From positions 1,650,001-1,714,000 of the forward strand of contig NZ_LR130778.1 in assembly GCF_900538275.1 (NCBI RefSeq): a stretch of DNA of 64,000 nt, written 5' to 3'. The stretch is from Petrocella atlantisensis (GTDB taxonomy: Bacteria; Bacillota; Clostridia; Lachnospirales; Vallitaleaceae). The position numbers were made by a program, and so were the translations under genes. This document shows, one piece after another, positions 9,160 to 18,604 of the stretch (positions are counted from its first letter, which is position 1; the number at the start of each line of letters is the position of its first letter). The notes beneath the pieces were generated by a model. The model was not told the DNA's origin, did no database searches, and saw only the letters and a list, made by a program, of their open reading frames with translations.

Positions 9160-9570
9160 TTAGATTTCCTTAGAGATTTCTGAAACCAGTTCCAACATCT
9201 GATCATCTGAAAATGCCTTGGTTTTCCATTTGAAATTCATGCCATCGTCTTCAAATCTGGGTATCAAATGAAGATGAAAATGCATGACGGTTTGTCCGGC
9301 CGCTATCCCATTGTTTTGAAGTATGTTGAGTCCGTCGCACTTTAATACTTTTTTTAATGCTTTTGCAATAACCGTTGCTAAGGCAAACATCTTACCAGCC
9401 GTCTCTCCATCCAAATCATAGATATTCTCAATATGCTCTTTGGGTAATATTAATGTGTGACCTTTACCCGATGGAAATTTATCCAATATAACCCGAAACT
9501 CACTGCTTTCAAATATGGTTGCTGAATCCAACTCCCCTGATGCAATACTGCAAAACAAACACTTACTCAT
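9160..9570 (-). CDS. HIT-family nucleotide-binding protein
   Basis: Small histidine-triad hydrolase of 136 residues; relatives hydrolyse AMP from adenosine-phosphoramidate-type nucleotides. The N-terminal CLFCSIASGE carries a CxxC pair, and the triad VMHFHLHLIP is near residue 97, in the canonical H-x-H-x-H form. It is convergent with murG and downstream of the fusion gene and the rhomboid gene on the same strand, with gaps of 48 bp and 10 bp. The physiological substrate cannot be inferred. Confidence 0.9.
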   Translation of the reverse strand: MSKCLFCSIASGELDSATIFESSEFRVILDKFPSGKGHTLILPKEHIENIYDLDGETAGKMFALATVIAKALKKVLKCDGLNILQNNGIAAGQTVMHFHLHLIPRFEDDGMNFKWKTKAFSDDQMLELVSEISKEI

Positions 9571-9618
9571 TTTATGCTCCTTTCATTATACCTTTTCTTA
9601 AACTAACTTTATTAGATT

Positions 9619-11379
9619 CTAGAACGCAAATAATTGATCCAGTTTATACAATAAGGTAAAATTGCCTTTGGCTTTTATCTCACCTGTCATAAAAGCCCTT
9701 TGTACTGTCAATCTACCTTCTGTTATTTTTTTCATAATATCATGGTTACAGTTTATAATCACATCGGCTTCTTGATTTGTGCCGAATTTTGACTTTAGCT
9801 TCACACTTTTGAAGTCCAGAATAAAACTTTCATTTTTTTTATCCTCTATGACCCAACTGATGATACAATCCGGAAAAGTTTTATCCGGTTTGAATTTATA
9901 CTCAAAAAGCTCCGGATAAGTTTTTTGTACCAAACCGCCTTTATTTGAGAGACGTTCTTTAAAAAGACTTGCAATATCTTCAATATCTTTCTGTTGCTTT
10001 TCTATAAATTCGTCATAATTGGAGATCTGTGATTTTGCTCCGGCTGTTCCTTCAAAAGCAAGCTCTTTTCCTATTGTTTTACCTTCCGGTTCAACTTCTT
10101 GTTGCCCCTCATCATTTGGTACATACAACTTTATAAGTACTTTGTTATCTCTGATACTGGTTGGTAGAATACTTCGTTGTTGATTTAATACGCGATAGTA
10201 ATCTTCCGCTTTTTTATCAATAGCATTTAATAGGTTTTTATCCGTTTCAAGATCTGCAGAATTTTCTATACTTGCACACAGCGTTGTGCCTTCAACCCCA
10301 CCAAGGATGTCCCAAGATTTCAATAAATGGCTTAAGGCATCTCTTTCATATGCTTGCTTACTAATAACGATACCAAATAGGTAAACACCTTCAAAACAGG
10401 CAAATTGACCACTGTCATAACATTTATCCAGAAAACTTTGCATGAGACCACCAATGCCATACCATGTTACAGTTGTTGCAAGTATAACACCTTCTGATTC
10501 ACTAAGGGCTTCAAAAAAATCTTCCATGTTATAGCCGTCTTGATGCAAATCCAGTCTTTTCACACTGACGTTCAACTCTGTTAGAACGCTACTGACTCTC
10601 TCAGCAGCAACTAAGGTTGGATCATTGGCCAAATTATTGCCGCCATAGATTAAGATGACTTTTCTCTTACCGGAAACTCTTGGCTTTCTTTGTTTCAGAA
10701 TAATTTTCTTTTTTATATGTGGCATTTCTTTTTCTTTTATTGTTGGTGTACTTGACTTTATCGGTATTTTTTCTTCCATTTGCTTCTCAACCTCAGGACT
10801 TGATTTAAAACTACTTAAGTCCTTTAGAAGTGCTTCTGATTGAGTGGCACCAACAAATGCTGCTTCACTAGGATGTGGCAGCACAATTTGGCTATAGGGT
10901 TTGTCCTGAATATAAACCGTCGTCTTGACGCCGAGATCTTCGCTCTTGACCGGTTCAAGATTATACATCACTCTATGACTTGTAGGTCCAAGAGGGATAA
11001 TAATCATCGGTTTGATCAATTCAATTTCTCTGTGTAAAAAAGGTGTAAACATCATGATTTCATCATCTAACAAGTTTCTAGATAAGATACGGCCGGTTTT
11101 GGCATTAATCTTGTAGGGTCGGTATTTAACCGCATAAGTTAGGTATACATCTTCTCTTTTCATGTCTAATTGCTCTAAAAAACTATCAAAAACTTCCCCT
11201 CCACCACCTTCAAAAAAGTTGCCTGTAGCTTCTTCTTTGGCCGATGGACAAGGTGCAATAAACATGATTTTACTGTTTACATTACCATATCCAGGGACGA
11301 GACTATGTATGTCTTTGGTTTTTTCAGTAATATGGGCTGAGCATTCTCGCATCAGCTCTTTGATTGCCATCTGCTTCAT
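9619..11379 (-). CDS. Three-domain fusion: uracil-DNA-glycosylase-like, flavodoxin-like and SCP2-like domains
   Basis: Residues 1-200 resemble the uracil-DNA glycosylase superfamily (family 4/5 type). They show MFIAPCPSAKEEATGNFFEGG and, later, IIPLGPTSHRVM and LPHPSEAAF. Residues about 235-390 look like a flavodoxin/NADPH-dependent FMN reductase domain: RKVILIYGGNN, ATTVTWYGIGGLMQSFLDKC, LFGIVISKQAY. The last 130 residues look like an SCP2-like lipid-binding domain, with ILDFKSVKLKSKFGTNQEAD and a closing KGNFTLLYKLDQLF. A Lys/Pro-rich linker joins domains 1 and 2. The start at 11379 follows GAGGAG; the rhomboid gene stops 10 bp upstream. Whether the first domain cuts uracil from DNA is unknown. 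The cysteines expected for the iron-sulfur cluster of family 4 are not obvious, so a different role is possible. Confidence 0.7.
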   Translation of the reverse strand: MKQMAIKELMRECSAHITEKTKDIHSLVPGYGNVNSKIMFIAPCPSAKEEATGNFFEGGGGEVFDSFLEQLDMKREDVYLTYAVKYRPYKINAKTGRILSRNLLDDEIMMFTPFLHREIELIKPMIIIPLGPTSHRVMYNLEPVKSEDLGVKTTVYIQDKPYSQIVLPHPSEAAFVGATQSEALLKDLSSFKSSPEVEKQMEEKIPIKSSTPTIKEKEMPHIKKKIILKQRKPRVSGKRKVILIYGGNNLANDPTLVAAERVSSVLTELNVSVKRLDLHQDGYNMEDFFEALSESEGVILATTVTWYGIGGLMQSFLDKCYDSGQFACFEGVYLFGIVISKQAYERDALSHLLKSWDILGGVEGTTLCASIENSADLETDKNLLNAIDKKAEDYYRVLNQQRSILPTSIRDNKVLIKLYVPNDEGQQEVEPEGKTIGKELAFEGTAGAKSQISNYDEFIEKQQKDIEDIASLFKERLSNKGGLVQKTYPELFEYKFKPDKTFPDCIISWVIEDKKNESFILDFKSVKLKSKFGTNQEADVIINCNHDIMKKITEGRLTVQRAFMTGEIKAKGNFTLLYKLDQLFAF

Positions 11380-11389
11380 GTTGTTCTCC

Positions 11390-12439
11390 TCACAATACAT
11401 CCGTTTTCTGTGCCGGTTTCAACAATATATGGGTCATCATAATCCCACCGGCAAAGCCACCAACATGGGCTAATATATCGACATTAGGCGTCAGAATCGA
11501 GAAAACGATACCAATACCAAACATAACCCAAAGTATATAGCTTGAGACCCCATCAATGGGTTTCTTGATCTTATTGGTCACCACCAATAGACTGCCAATA
11601 AGTCCATACACAGCACCACTTGCTCCGGCTGCAACCGGGTACATCCCGGTGATATATGCGCCTGTCAGACTCATCAAAGAACCTAATAATCCGGATCCAA
11701 TATACACCACCAAATACTGCCATATTTTTAAATAACGCTCTAAACGGTAGCCAAATATATAAAGACTAAACATATTATGAAATAAATGTAGGATGCCAAT
11801 ATGTAAAAACATGGCCGTAACCAGACGGTAATACTCACCGTCTAACACAACTAAGGGAAAACTCATGGCGCCACTCGCAATAAGTGTCTCAAGATCTAGA
11901 GAGCTGCCTCTGATTTCCATGTTTACCCAAACAGCGATGTTTATCGACATCAAAACCCAAGTAATCCAGACTGTTCCTTTTCTTGGTTTTAGCTTATAAT
12001 AGGTCGTTTGTTCATTATTGAGTATTTTCTTGATTTCCTTATCGATATTGAGTATGTTTTTTAGTTGGCGCTTTGGAATCTGTAACTTTCGTGTATTTTC
12101 ATTAATGAACCAAACCACATCAATAAATCTTTCACTAAGGTCCGGTACAAAATTAAAAGCATCATATAAGACTTGTGTCTCTTTGGCTATAATGAGATTG
12201 AGCAATATCACTTTGTCTGCTTCTGTTTTACTAAATTGCTGCATTGTTAATTGCTTATATTCCAGATATCGTTCCGGATCAAGCGCAAATTCCGGTCCAA
12301 GCTCTATCACATTGATGAGATACAGATTGCTCTTATCATACATACCATACATAGCCACGTTTTCAATATCTGTTGGAATTTTTTGATATTGTCTATTCTT
12401 GAAATAGTCATTAATCTGATTGTATAATTTTTTTTCCAT
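11390..12439 (-). CDS. Rhomboid-family intramembrane serine protease
   Basis: A 349-residue protein. A soluble N-terminal part of about 155 residues precedes six hydrophobic segments. The serine motif GASGAVYGLIGS is near residue 280 and the catalytic histidine is in ILAHVGGFAGG near residue 327. The conserved HLFHNMFSLYIFG of the second segment is also present. The serine and histidine of the dyad are both there, so it should be active. Rhomboids cleave transmembrane segments of client proteins; the client is not evident. It is the first gene of a group with the three-domain fusion and the HIT protein. Confidence 0.9.
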   Translation of the reverse strand: MEKKLYNQINDYFKNRQYQKIPTDIENVAMYGMYDKSNLYLINVIELGPEFALDPERYLEYKQLTMQQFSKTEADKVILLNLIIAKETQVLYDAFNFVPDLSERFIDVVWFINENTRKLQIPKRQLKNILNIDKEIKKILNNEQTTYYKLKPRKGTVWITWVLMSINIAVWVNMEIRGSSLDLETLIASGAMSFPLVVLDGEYYRLVTAMFLHIGILHLFHNMFSLYIFGYRLERYLKIWQYLVVYIGSGLLGSLMSLTGAYITGMYPVAAGASGAVYGLIGSLLVVTNKIKKPIDGVSSYILWVMFGIGIVFSILTPNVDILAHVGGFAGGIMMTHILLKPAQKTDVL

Positions 12440-12551
12440 ATTCTTTCACCTCTTTTGGTCCTCAATACCTTAATCAATCCTAAAGGTATTAAAAGACCTA
12501 TACTCATATTAAATGATATTAAGCCAAAGGGCAAGAATAAAGATAACTTCG

Positions 12552-13224
12552 AGTCACGTTTATTTACTGTCGGAAGCGTAAGGATAGAAAAATCCTAATA
12601 AGATATTATGAGTTCTTTGAAATCCATCTTACCATAGTTTAAAAATTCATTATAACTTTTCCATTATTTTTTCATACTTAAAAAGCCAGTCCATTTAGGA
12701 TATTGGCTACTAGAATTTAGTATATCTAAATTCATCGTCTAAAAACCCCTCATTGGCAATATTGACTCGAAGTCTTGCCATCTTAGTTACTTCTTCCTTT
12801 GACCATCCTAGTGGACGACTACTTAATCTTGAAGATAGGAGATGGCTCACTTAACCTTCAGCACTACAGCCCATCCTTGGAAATTCATCATTATTAAATC
12901 TTATTATGTCTTCCCAGTGATTGCTTATGTATACCCTATTCTTATCTGTTCTCTTCTACTCTCGCTATCTGAGCACTCGAGGGCCATGTGAAAACTTTAT
13001 TGACTGCTTTTTTATCTTCATATCTTATATCATCATTGATTGCCCTTCTTGTATCTGATGCTGAATCACCAAGATGACCTATAGCTCTTATAATTGCTTT
13101 GTTTAGATGGAATTTATCAAGGCAAAAAGACACTTTGTCCCAACACATCCACTCCTAGTTTTATCCACGATGCGCCATCTCCCATGATGTATCTTTCTTT
13201 ATCCGACAGTATTTTACGTTAACG
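12552..13224 (-). mobile_element. ISLre2-family remnant, internally deleted (about 0.67 kb)
   Basis: Both ends are preserved: AGTCACGTTTATTTAC followed by TGTCGG at the left, and TCCGACA followed by GTATTTTACGTTAACG at the right. These match the ends of the longer copy at 35763-37697. Between them is minus-strand DNA encoding the C-terminal part of the transposase with frame breaks (VSFCLDKFHLNKAIIRAIGHLGDS is readable). The first two-thirds of the gene is missing: the codons for the DGASW region run directly into the terminal CTTTCTTTATCCGACA. Flanks share TAACTTC, within candidate 9-bp target duplications at 12543-12551 and 13225-13233 (7 of 9 match). It cannot be autonomous. Confidence 0.8.
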
Positions 13225-13773
13225 TTAACTTCTAACGTTTTCAAAATATAAGAGTCCTTTTATGATTTAAAGATTACTGGTTTATTCTAAAAAAAAGAGC
13301 TTAAAAGCTCTTTTTTTTGGGAGTATAAAAACAGTTTCAATAATTAAATATCGAATTTGTATTTATTATTTATATTATCCGAATATCAGGTTCATGTCCA
13401 AAAAAATCACAACTTCTGTTACCCTATAAGTCGTGAAAGTAATAGACTATTCAAGTATTTGTTCCTTTGTATCTCAAATTCAAAGTGTTCTGTTGATAAC
13501 CCAATATAACTTTCATTATAATGTTTAAAAAGTAATCTAACAAAAGAGACTAAAAACTAAATAAACAGGATTGACATTAGTAATAATAAAAACTAAAGCA
13601 CATATTGATGCACTAGTATAATAAAAAGTTACATAAGAAAAATAAAAAACACAGGAGGTAATCCTTAAATAAAACAACTTATCAACAGAAAAAGCATATT
13701 TTGAAGAGCCCAAAGTCTTTTCGACTTTTTTACTGCTAAAATTCATGCGTTATCCATAGGTAGCTTATTCTAA
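13225..13773. other. AT-rich intergenic region without a recognisable gene
   Basis: No coding sequence can be supported. The region holds the hairpin at 13291-13319. At 13655-13662 there is an AGGAGGT-like ribosome binding site with no convincing start codon after it. A small GTC-TTTTC-GAC hairpin with following T residues lies near 13711-13727. A TATAAT-like box is near 13615. It may be debris of an insertion. Confidence 0.4.
13291..13319. terminator. Bidirectional terminator-like hairpin
   Basis: AAAAAAGAGCTT and AAGCTCTTTTTT pair around an AA centre, with T tracts on both strands. No gene directly abuts it; it stands between the ISLre2 remnant and the chemoreceptor-like gene. Confidence 0.6.
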
Positions 13774-14625
13774 TTATGAAATATCCTCGATTAATTTACT
13801 TGACTCACTTTGTATGCTGATGATACTATTGTTAATACTTTGTAATGCTAAAGTTTGCTCTTGTGCAACTATAGTATTTTTTCTAATTTCACTTGCAATA
13901 GCTTCGATACTTTGTTTTATATCATTTAACATCGCCTTGATTTCTTCAAAAGCTTTGTTTGAATTATCGGATAATTTCCCAATTTCTTCTGAAACAACTT
14001 TAAATCCTTTTCCTGCTTCACCTGCCCTAGCGGCTTCTATAGAGGCGTTTAAGCCCAAAAGTTTTGTTTGATATGTTAATTGATTAACTTTCATTAATAA
14101 TCCATTTATGTCATGAAGATTCCCTTCAACATGGTTTGACTGTTCTTCAACTATTTGCATTTGATGAAAATTTTCCATACTAAGATCTGTAATTTCTTTT
14201 ATCGTTTTTGTTATTTCTTCTATCCCATTTGCTATTGATTCTGTTATTTTATTCTTCGCAATATTACTTAAAAATTTTTCATATTCTTCTTGAACTATAA
14301 GTGAAGCCATTTTTTGGAGGGTTTTCATTCTCGCCGGATTTCCTGATATGCCAATACATCCAATATTTTTACCTTTATAAATGACTACGCCATTGTAACC
14401 TTCCTTCACACCAGTCAGTTTACTAGCATCCTCCGCTGTGATTGCTAATTCCTCGATTTCACCTGCCATAATTCTTTTAGCACCCTCATGAATTGTTCCA
14501 ATACGGTTTTTTTGAATTGATGCAATAATCAATCCACCTTCAACCATATAGTTCACATTTTCTGAAGTCACTTTATTAAGTAAAAGTACAATATTTTCAG
14601 CTAATTCTGTTGGAAATTCATACAT
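13774..14625 (-). CDS. Soluble chemoreceptor-like protein: sugar-diacid-recognition domain plus MCP signalling domain
   Basis: Cytosolic protein of about 283 residues. Residues 1-125 resemble the sugar diacid recognition domain found at the N-terminus of CdaR regulators ([22 protein letters not shown]); the neighbouring CdaR has the same DSLIGIIGITGNPTEL pattern. Residues 150-283 are a methyl-accepting chemotaxis signalling helix pair with the conserved hairpin tip [28 protein letters not shown]. No membrane segment or HAMP domain is present, so the ligand is sensed inside the cell. The start is the ATG at 14625 after GAGG; a GTG three codons earlier is possible. Its place beside a glycerate permease and kinase suggests glycerate or a related acid as signal (inference). 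Confidence 0.82.
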   Translation of the reverse strand: MYEFPTELAENIVLLLNKVTSENVNYMVEGGLIIASIQKNRIGTIHEGAKRIMAGEIEELAITAEDASKLTGVKEGYNGVVIYKGKNIGCIGISGNPARMKTLQKMASLIVQEEYEKFLSNIAKNKITESIANGIEEITKTIKEITDLSMENFHQMQIVEEQSNHVEGNLHDINGLLMKVNQLTYQTKLLGLNASIEAARAGEAGKGFKVVSEEIGKLSDNSNKAFEEIKAMLNDIKQSIEAIASEIRKNTIVAQEQTLALQSINNSIISIQSESSKLIEDIS

Positions 14626-14674
14626 CCTAATCACCTCGTATTGTTTGAGTTTGTATAATTATAACTTTTATACT

Positions 14675-14715
14675 ACAGATAAAGCTCAATATTATAATCA
14701 TCAAGCTTTATCTGT
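14675..14715. repeat. 12-bp inverted repeat between the permease and the chemoreceptor-like gene
   Basis: ACAGATAAAGCT and AGCTTTATCTGT are separated by 17 nt. There is no T tract on the minus strand, so it is not a classic terminator. It could be an operator, or an mRNA hairpin that sets the ratio of the flanking genes. Confidence 0.6.
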
Positions 14716-14784
14716 ATGTGAGATACTTATTCTTATGAACGGATCATTTAAAATGATCTTATTAAGATACTTTTATTTCACTAA

Positions 14785-16143
14785 TTATACAAATAATAGC
14801 GTCAGAATAGATACAATAGTTATTGTCGCGACACCTTGTATCAGTGTTGCCATTGTCTGAGATTTATAAGCAGTAGATACATCCATACCACTAAACTCTG
14901 ATACAACCCAAAAGAAACTATCGTTTGCATGCGAAACCGTCATCGCTCCCGCACCAATGGCCATAACTGTAAGTACTTTACCAAATACTGTTGCCAGTCC
15001 AAGTGCTGGAAGTAGTGGTGCTATTAAAGCAGATGTTGTAACAAGAGCAACTGTTGATGATCCTTGAGCTGTTTTTAATGCAGCTGCAATAATAAATGGC
15101 ACTAGAATACCTATGCTTAAAGTACTTAGAGATGTTCCCAAGTAGTCCCCAATTGGTGTTGCTTTCAGAACTTCACCAAAAGCGCCACCTGCTCCGGTTA
15201 TCATTATAATTGTTGCTGCATCTTTCAATCCTTCACCAACCCATCCTGTAAGGGTGTCTTTACTTAAACTCGGCAATAACGAAAATGAGAATAATAAGCC
15301 GATCATTAATGCATTAAGTGGCTTACCAAGGAAAATCATTATAGTAAATAAGCCATCCTGTCCAAATGGATATGTTGGAAAGTTAGCAATAGAACCCAGT
15401 GTAATCAACAAAATCGGAATTACAATAGGTGCAAACGCTTTAAAAGTAGTTGGCAACTTACCGTATTGTTGTTTAATCACTTCATAATCCATTTCTATCA
15501 CTTGGGTATCTTCTTCAGAAGTATATTTTTTCCCAGCATAAACTGCCCAGGCATGTCCTGCTAACATTGTAAAGATTGATATACCTAAACCAACCATAAT
15601 AACCAGACCTAGTTGATTTTCTAAACCAAGATTCCCCGCAGCAGCTATAGGACCAGGGGTTGGTGGTACTAATGTGTGTGTTGCATAAAGACCTGTCGCA
15701 AGTGAAACTGACATCATAATTCCTGAAGCTTTTGATTTTTTAACAAGTGATTTTTTTAAAGAATTTAAAATTACAAACCCTGAGTCGCAAAAAACAGGAA
15801 TAGAAACAATATACCCAATTATACTCATGGCCAGACCCGGTCTTTTTTCACCAACTACCTTCAAAACTGAATCCGCCATAACAATTGCAGCTCCAGATTT
15901 TTCAAGAATCTTACCAATAATTGTACCGAGAATTATTACGATACCTATATACGTAAGGATACCACCAAAACCACTACGAATTGTTGATTCAATATCTAAC
16001 ACTGACATACCAGAAGAGAAAGCCACACCATAAGCTGCTATAATCAGTGCAAGAAAGGGATGAACATGAAATTTCGCTGTTGCAAGTACAATGAACACAA
16101 TTGATAATGCTAGAATTACTAATAAAAATGGACCCTGAACCAT
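14785..16143 (-). CDS. GntP-family permease, probably for glycerate
   Basis: Integral membrane proton symporter of 452 residues with about twelve hydrophobic segments over its whole length. Family marks include HPFLALIIAAYGVAFSSGM near the start, the loop THTLVPPTPGPIAAA near residue 160, and SHANDSFFWVVSEFSGMD near residue 415. GntP members carry gluconate, glycerate or related sugar acids. The gene starts 11 bp after glycerate kinase on the same strand, which points to glycerate. No truncation is seen. Confidence 0.9.
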   Translation of the reverse strand: MVQGPFLLVILALSIVFIVLATAKFHVHPFLALIIAAYGVAFSSGMSVLDIESTIRSGFGGILTYIGIVIILGTIIGKILEKSGAAIVMADSVLKVVGEKRPGLAMSIIGYIVSIPVFCDSGFVILNSLKKSLVKKSKASGIMMSVSLATGLYATHTLVPPTPGPIAAAGNLGLENQLGLVIMVGLGISIFTMLAGHAWAVYAGKKYTSEEDTQVIEMDYEVIKQQYGKLPTTFKAFAPIVIPILLITLGSIANFPTYPFGQDGLFTIMIFLGKPLNALMIGLLFSFSLLPSLSKDTLTGWVGEGLKDAATIIMITGAGGAFGEVLKATPIGDYLGTSLSTLSIGILVPFIIAAALKTAQGSSTVALVTTSALIAPLLPALGLATVFGKVLTVMAIGAGAMTVSHANDSFFWVVSEFSGMDVSTAYKSQTMATLIQGVATITIVSILTLLFV

Positions 16144-16154
16144 AATACTACCTC

Positions 16155-17297
16155 CTATTTAGATGATTTATTGATGAGTGTCGCAATGTTAAAATACGTT
16201 TGATATAACAAATCTTTTGCATTGATAATGGCTTCATCTAACACCATTGGTTGATTGATGATACTGAATACAGACGTCAACCCCTTTTCATACATCTCTT
16301 CAAAACCTTTATCAATCGAACCTGCAACTGCAATAACAGGTATACCAAACTTCTGACCTAGCTGAGCAACACCAAAAGGTAGTTTACCATTTAGTGTTTG
16401 ATGATTTATTTGACCTTCACCAGTAAATATATAGTCAAATTTACTTGAATTTATTATTTCTTCTAAACCAATTAAGTCACTTATTAGTTTAAAACCTGAG
16501 TCTAAGGTTCCATTTAAAATACCTAACAAGCCTGCACCCATACCTCCTGCTGCACCTGCGCCTGGGTAATTAAGAATGCTTTTACTAAACGTATTTTCTA
16601 TAACATTTCCATAGTTTATCATACCTTTTTCGAGAAGTTCTAGCATTTCATTAGTTCCTCCTTTTTGAGGACCATAAATTCTAGTGGCTCCTTGTTCGCC
16701 TATCAAGGGATTATTTACATCACAAGCTACATGTATTTCAAGGTCGAATATTTCAGGTAATACCTTAGTCGATGAAATAGACCGAACATTAATCAAAGCT
16801 TGACCACCTTGACCGACCGCATCTCCCTTCTCATCAAAAAATTCGAATCCTAAAGCCTGGAGCATACCTAATCCTCCATCGTTAGTCGCACTTCCACCTA
16901 TACCTATGACTATTTTTTTGCATCCTTTTTTCATTGCATCGAGAATCAATTCTCCCGTTCCATAGCTTGTTGCAACCATAGGATTTAATTCTTCTTTATT
17001 TGCATGCATTATTCCTGAAGCGCTAGACATTTCTATGATTGCCGTCTTATAATCACCTAAAATTCCATAAACCGCCTTAACTTTTTTAAAAAATGGACCT
17101 GTTACAATGCATTCGTGAAATGATCCCTCTGTATTCAGGACTAAAGCTTCAACGCTTCCTTCCCCACCGTCGGCTAAAACTATTTTTTTAACATTTGCCT
17201 GAGGTATTACTGCTAGTATTGCTGAATTTGCTATATCACAAATTTCAGACGATGTTAAACTTCCTTTGAAAGAATCTGACACTACTAATATATTCAT
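16155..17297 (-). CDS. glxK: Glycerate kinase (GK-I/GlxK family)
   Basis: Phosphorylates D-glycerate with ATP, feeding lower glycolysis. Members of this family usually make 2-phosphoglycerate. The 380-residue protein starts MNILVVSDSFKGSLTS, the signature of GK-I enzymes. It contains LADGGEGSVEAL near residue 45, IGIGGSATNDGGLGMLQALG near residue 132, and GAGAAGGMGAGLLG near residue 250. I use the ATG at 17297: AAGGAG lies 10 nt upstream, whereas the earlier in-frame ATG would be only 1-2 nt from that site. It is followed 11 bp later by the permease; a terminator separates it from the regulator upstream. Confidence 0.92.
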   Translation of the reverse strand: MNILVVSDSFKGSLTSSEICDIANSAILAVIPQANVKKIVLADGGEGSVEALVLNTEGSFHECIVTGPFFKKVKAVYGILGDYKTAIIEMSSASGIMHANKEELNPMVATSYGTGELILDAMKKGCKKIVIGIGGSATNDGGLGMLQALGFEFFDEKGDAVGQGGQALINVRSISSTKVLPEIFDLEIHVACDVNNPLIGEQGATRIYGPQKGGTNEMLELLEKGMINYGNVIENTFSKSILNYPGAGAAGGMGAGLLGILNGTLDSGFKLISDLIGLEEIINSSKFDYIFTGEGQINHQTLNGKLPFGVAQLGQKFGIPVIAVAGSIDKGFEEMYEKGLTSVFSIINQPMVLDEAIINAKDLLYQTYFNIATLINKSSK

Positions 17298-17381
17298 TAT
17301 GAACATTCTCCTTTTCAGAACTCTTGAAACAATAGGCTTATTATAGTTCTTTTAGCATCACACATATAGTGTCTAAAAACC

Positions 17382-17431
17382 AAAAATCACCTTATTTATT
17401 GTGCATTTAGCACAAAAATAAGGTGATTTTT
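17382..17431 (-). terminator. Terminator of the CdaR-like gene
   Basis: An approximately 22-bp stem of AAAAATCACCTTATTT...TTGTGC against GCAC...AAATAAGGTGATTTTT has a 5-nt loop and ends in T residues on the minus strand. It sits 10 bp after the regulator stop and makes the kinase-permease pair a separate transcript. Confidence 0.85.
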
Positions 17432-17440
17432 GATATTAAA

Positions 17441-18604
17441 CTATTTCTTTAACATAATATATTCGGATAGTAAACCCCAATAGGCTCTATCCGAAGTATT
17501 ATTAATTGGGTCTAAGTTTAATATTTCCTTTATTTTATTCATTCTAAAGAGAACAGTATTACGATGTACATATAATTTCGCAGCACACTGATTCAAGTGC
17601 ATATTGCATTTATACAAAGAAACTATAGTTTCTATAATTTCCGGCTTATCTTTAATGCATTCATATGCATTAAAGAAAAAATGGTCTAAAGTAAATTTAG
17701 AAATTTGTGATGAAAAATATCCAATTAAATAGTCTCTAATAAATCCTATATTACATCCGTACTCATTAGAAACACAGTTTATAATATACTCAGCTTCAAA
17801 AAAACTATTTTTCAAGCATAATATATCATCATAAAAGCTACCGACTCCTATATAACAATTCATAGGATATTTATCTTCTATTATTTTCATCACAGCTTGT
17901 GTATATTTGTAAATAACTTCTCGTTCCTCATTCTCATGGATTTCATAAGATGATTTAACAATTATTATGCGACTTGGGGACAAAAGAGCTGAAATGTCAT
18001 TATTATGATGATTTGGAATATGTTTAAGGTCCTTTACAAAGTCTTGAACCATATCATCTGCGGTAAATGTTGTATCTTCATTTTGTATAGGTGAAAACTG
18101 CAAAACTATAATATTTCTTCTTACACTCATATCATAACCTAGCTTTTCTCCCCAGTTTTTTATGGAGACCAATGCTTCTCTATTTGATACATTTAATAAT
18201 TCATTAATAAAGAATATTTTGTTGTTTTGACGATAATACATTTTTTGCTTAAGAAGTTCTTGTTCATACATTAATTCAATCATAGACTTTACAATATTTG
18301 CAAGGTCATTTAATTCTGTAGGATTACCAGTAATTCCAATAATACCTATTAAACTATCTTTGTAATAAAAAGGCAAATTAATCCCTGATTTTACGTCATT
18401 GTAAACATTATCTTCCTCTTCTTTAAAATCAATTCTACTTTTAATATCAGCTGCTTGCTTGCCAATTTTATGAAACTTACCGATTCTATCAACAGATCCA
18501 CTTGCTATAATAATACCATCGGTGTCAATAATATTAATATTATATCCTATATCTTTAATGATTTTATTAACTAATTTTTGTAGCATATCACCATGAATTA
18601 GCAT
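17441..18604 (-). CDS. cdaR: CdaR/PucR-type transcriptional regulator (sugar-diacid family)
   Basis: A 387-residue regulator. The N-terminal sugar diacid recognition domain covers residues 1-130 (IIDTDGIIIASGSVDRIG, LIGIIGITGNPTEL). A middle GGDEF-like/PucR region follows. A C-terminal helix-turn-helix lies at about residues 330-370 (AAKLYVHRNTVLFRMNKIKEIL). In Escherichia coli CdaR activates glucarate, galactarate and glycerate genes. Here the neighbours indicate control of glycerate uptake and phosphorylation. The start is the ATG at 18604 after AAGGAGG; upstream in-frame codons would extend past the ribosome binding site and are rejected. Confidence 0.88.
   Translation of the reverse strand: MLIHGDMLQKLVNKIIKDIGYNINIIDTDGIIIASGSVDRIGKFHKIGKQAADIKSRIDFKEEEDNVYNDVKSGINLPFYYKDSLIGIIGITGNPTELNDLANIVKSMIELMYEQELLKQKMYYRQNNKIFFINELLNVSNREALVSIKNWGEKLGYDMSVRRNIIVLQFSPIQNEDTTFTADDMVQDFVKDLKHIPNHHNNDISALLSPSRIIIVKSSYEIHENEEREVIYKYTQAVMKIIEDKYPMNCYIGVGSFYDDILCLKNSFFEAEYIINCVSNEYGCNIGFIRDYLIGYFSSQISKFTLDHFFFNAYECIKDKPEIIETIVSLYKCNMHLNQCAAKLYVHRNTVLFRMNKIKEILNLDPINNTSDRAYWGLLSEYIMLKK

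Noticed and set aside
12942-13148. Short open frame that looks like a small gene
   Set aside because: It is a fragment of the ISLre2 transposase within the remnant at 12552-13224.
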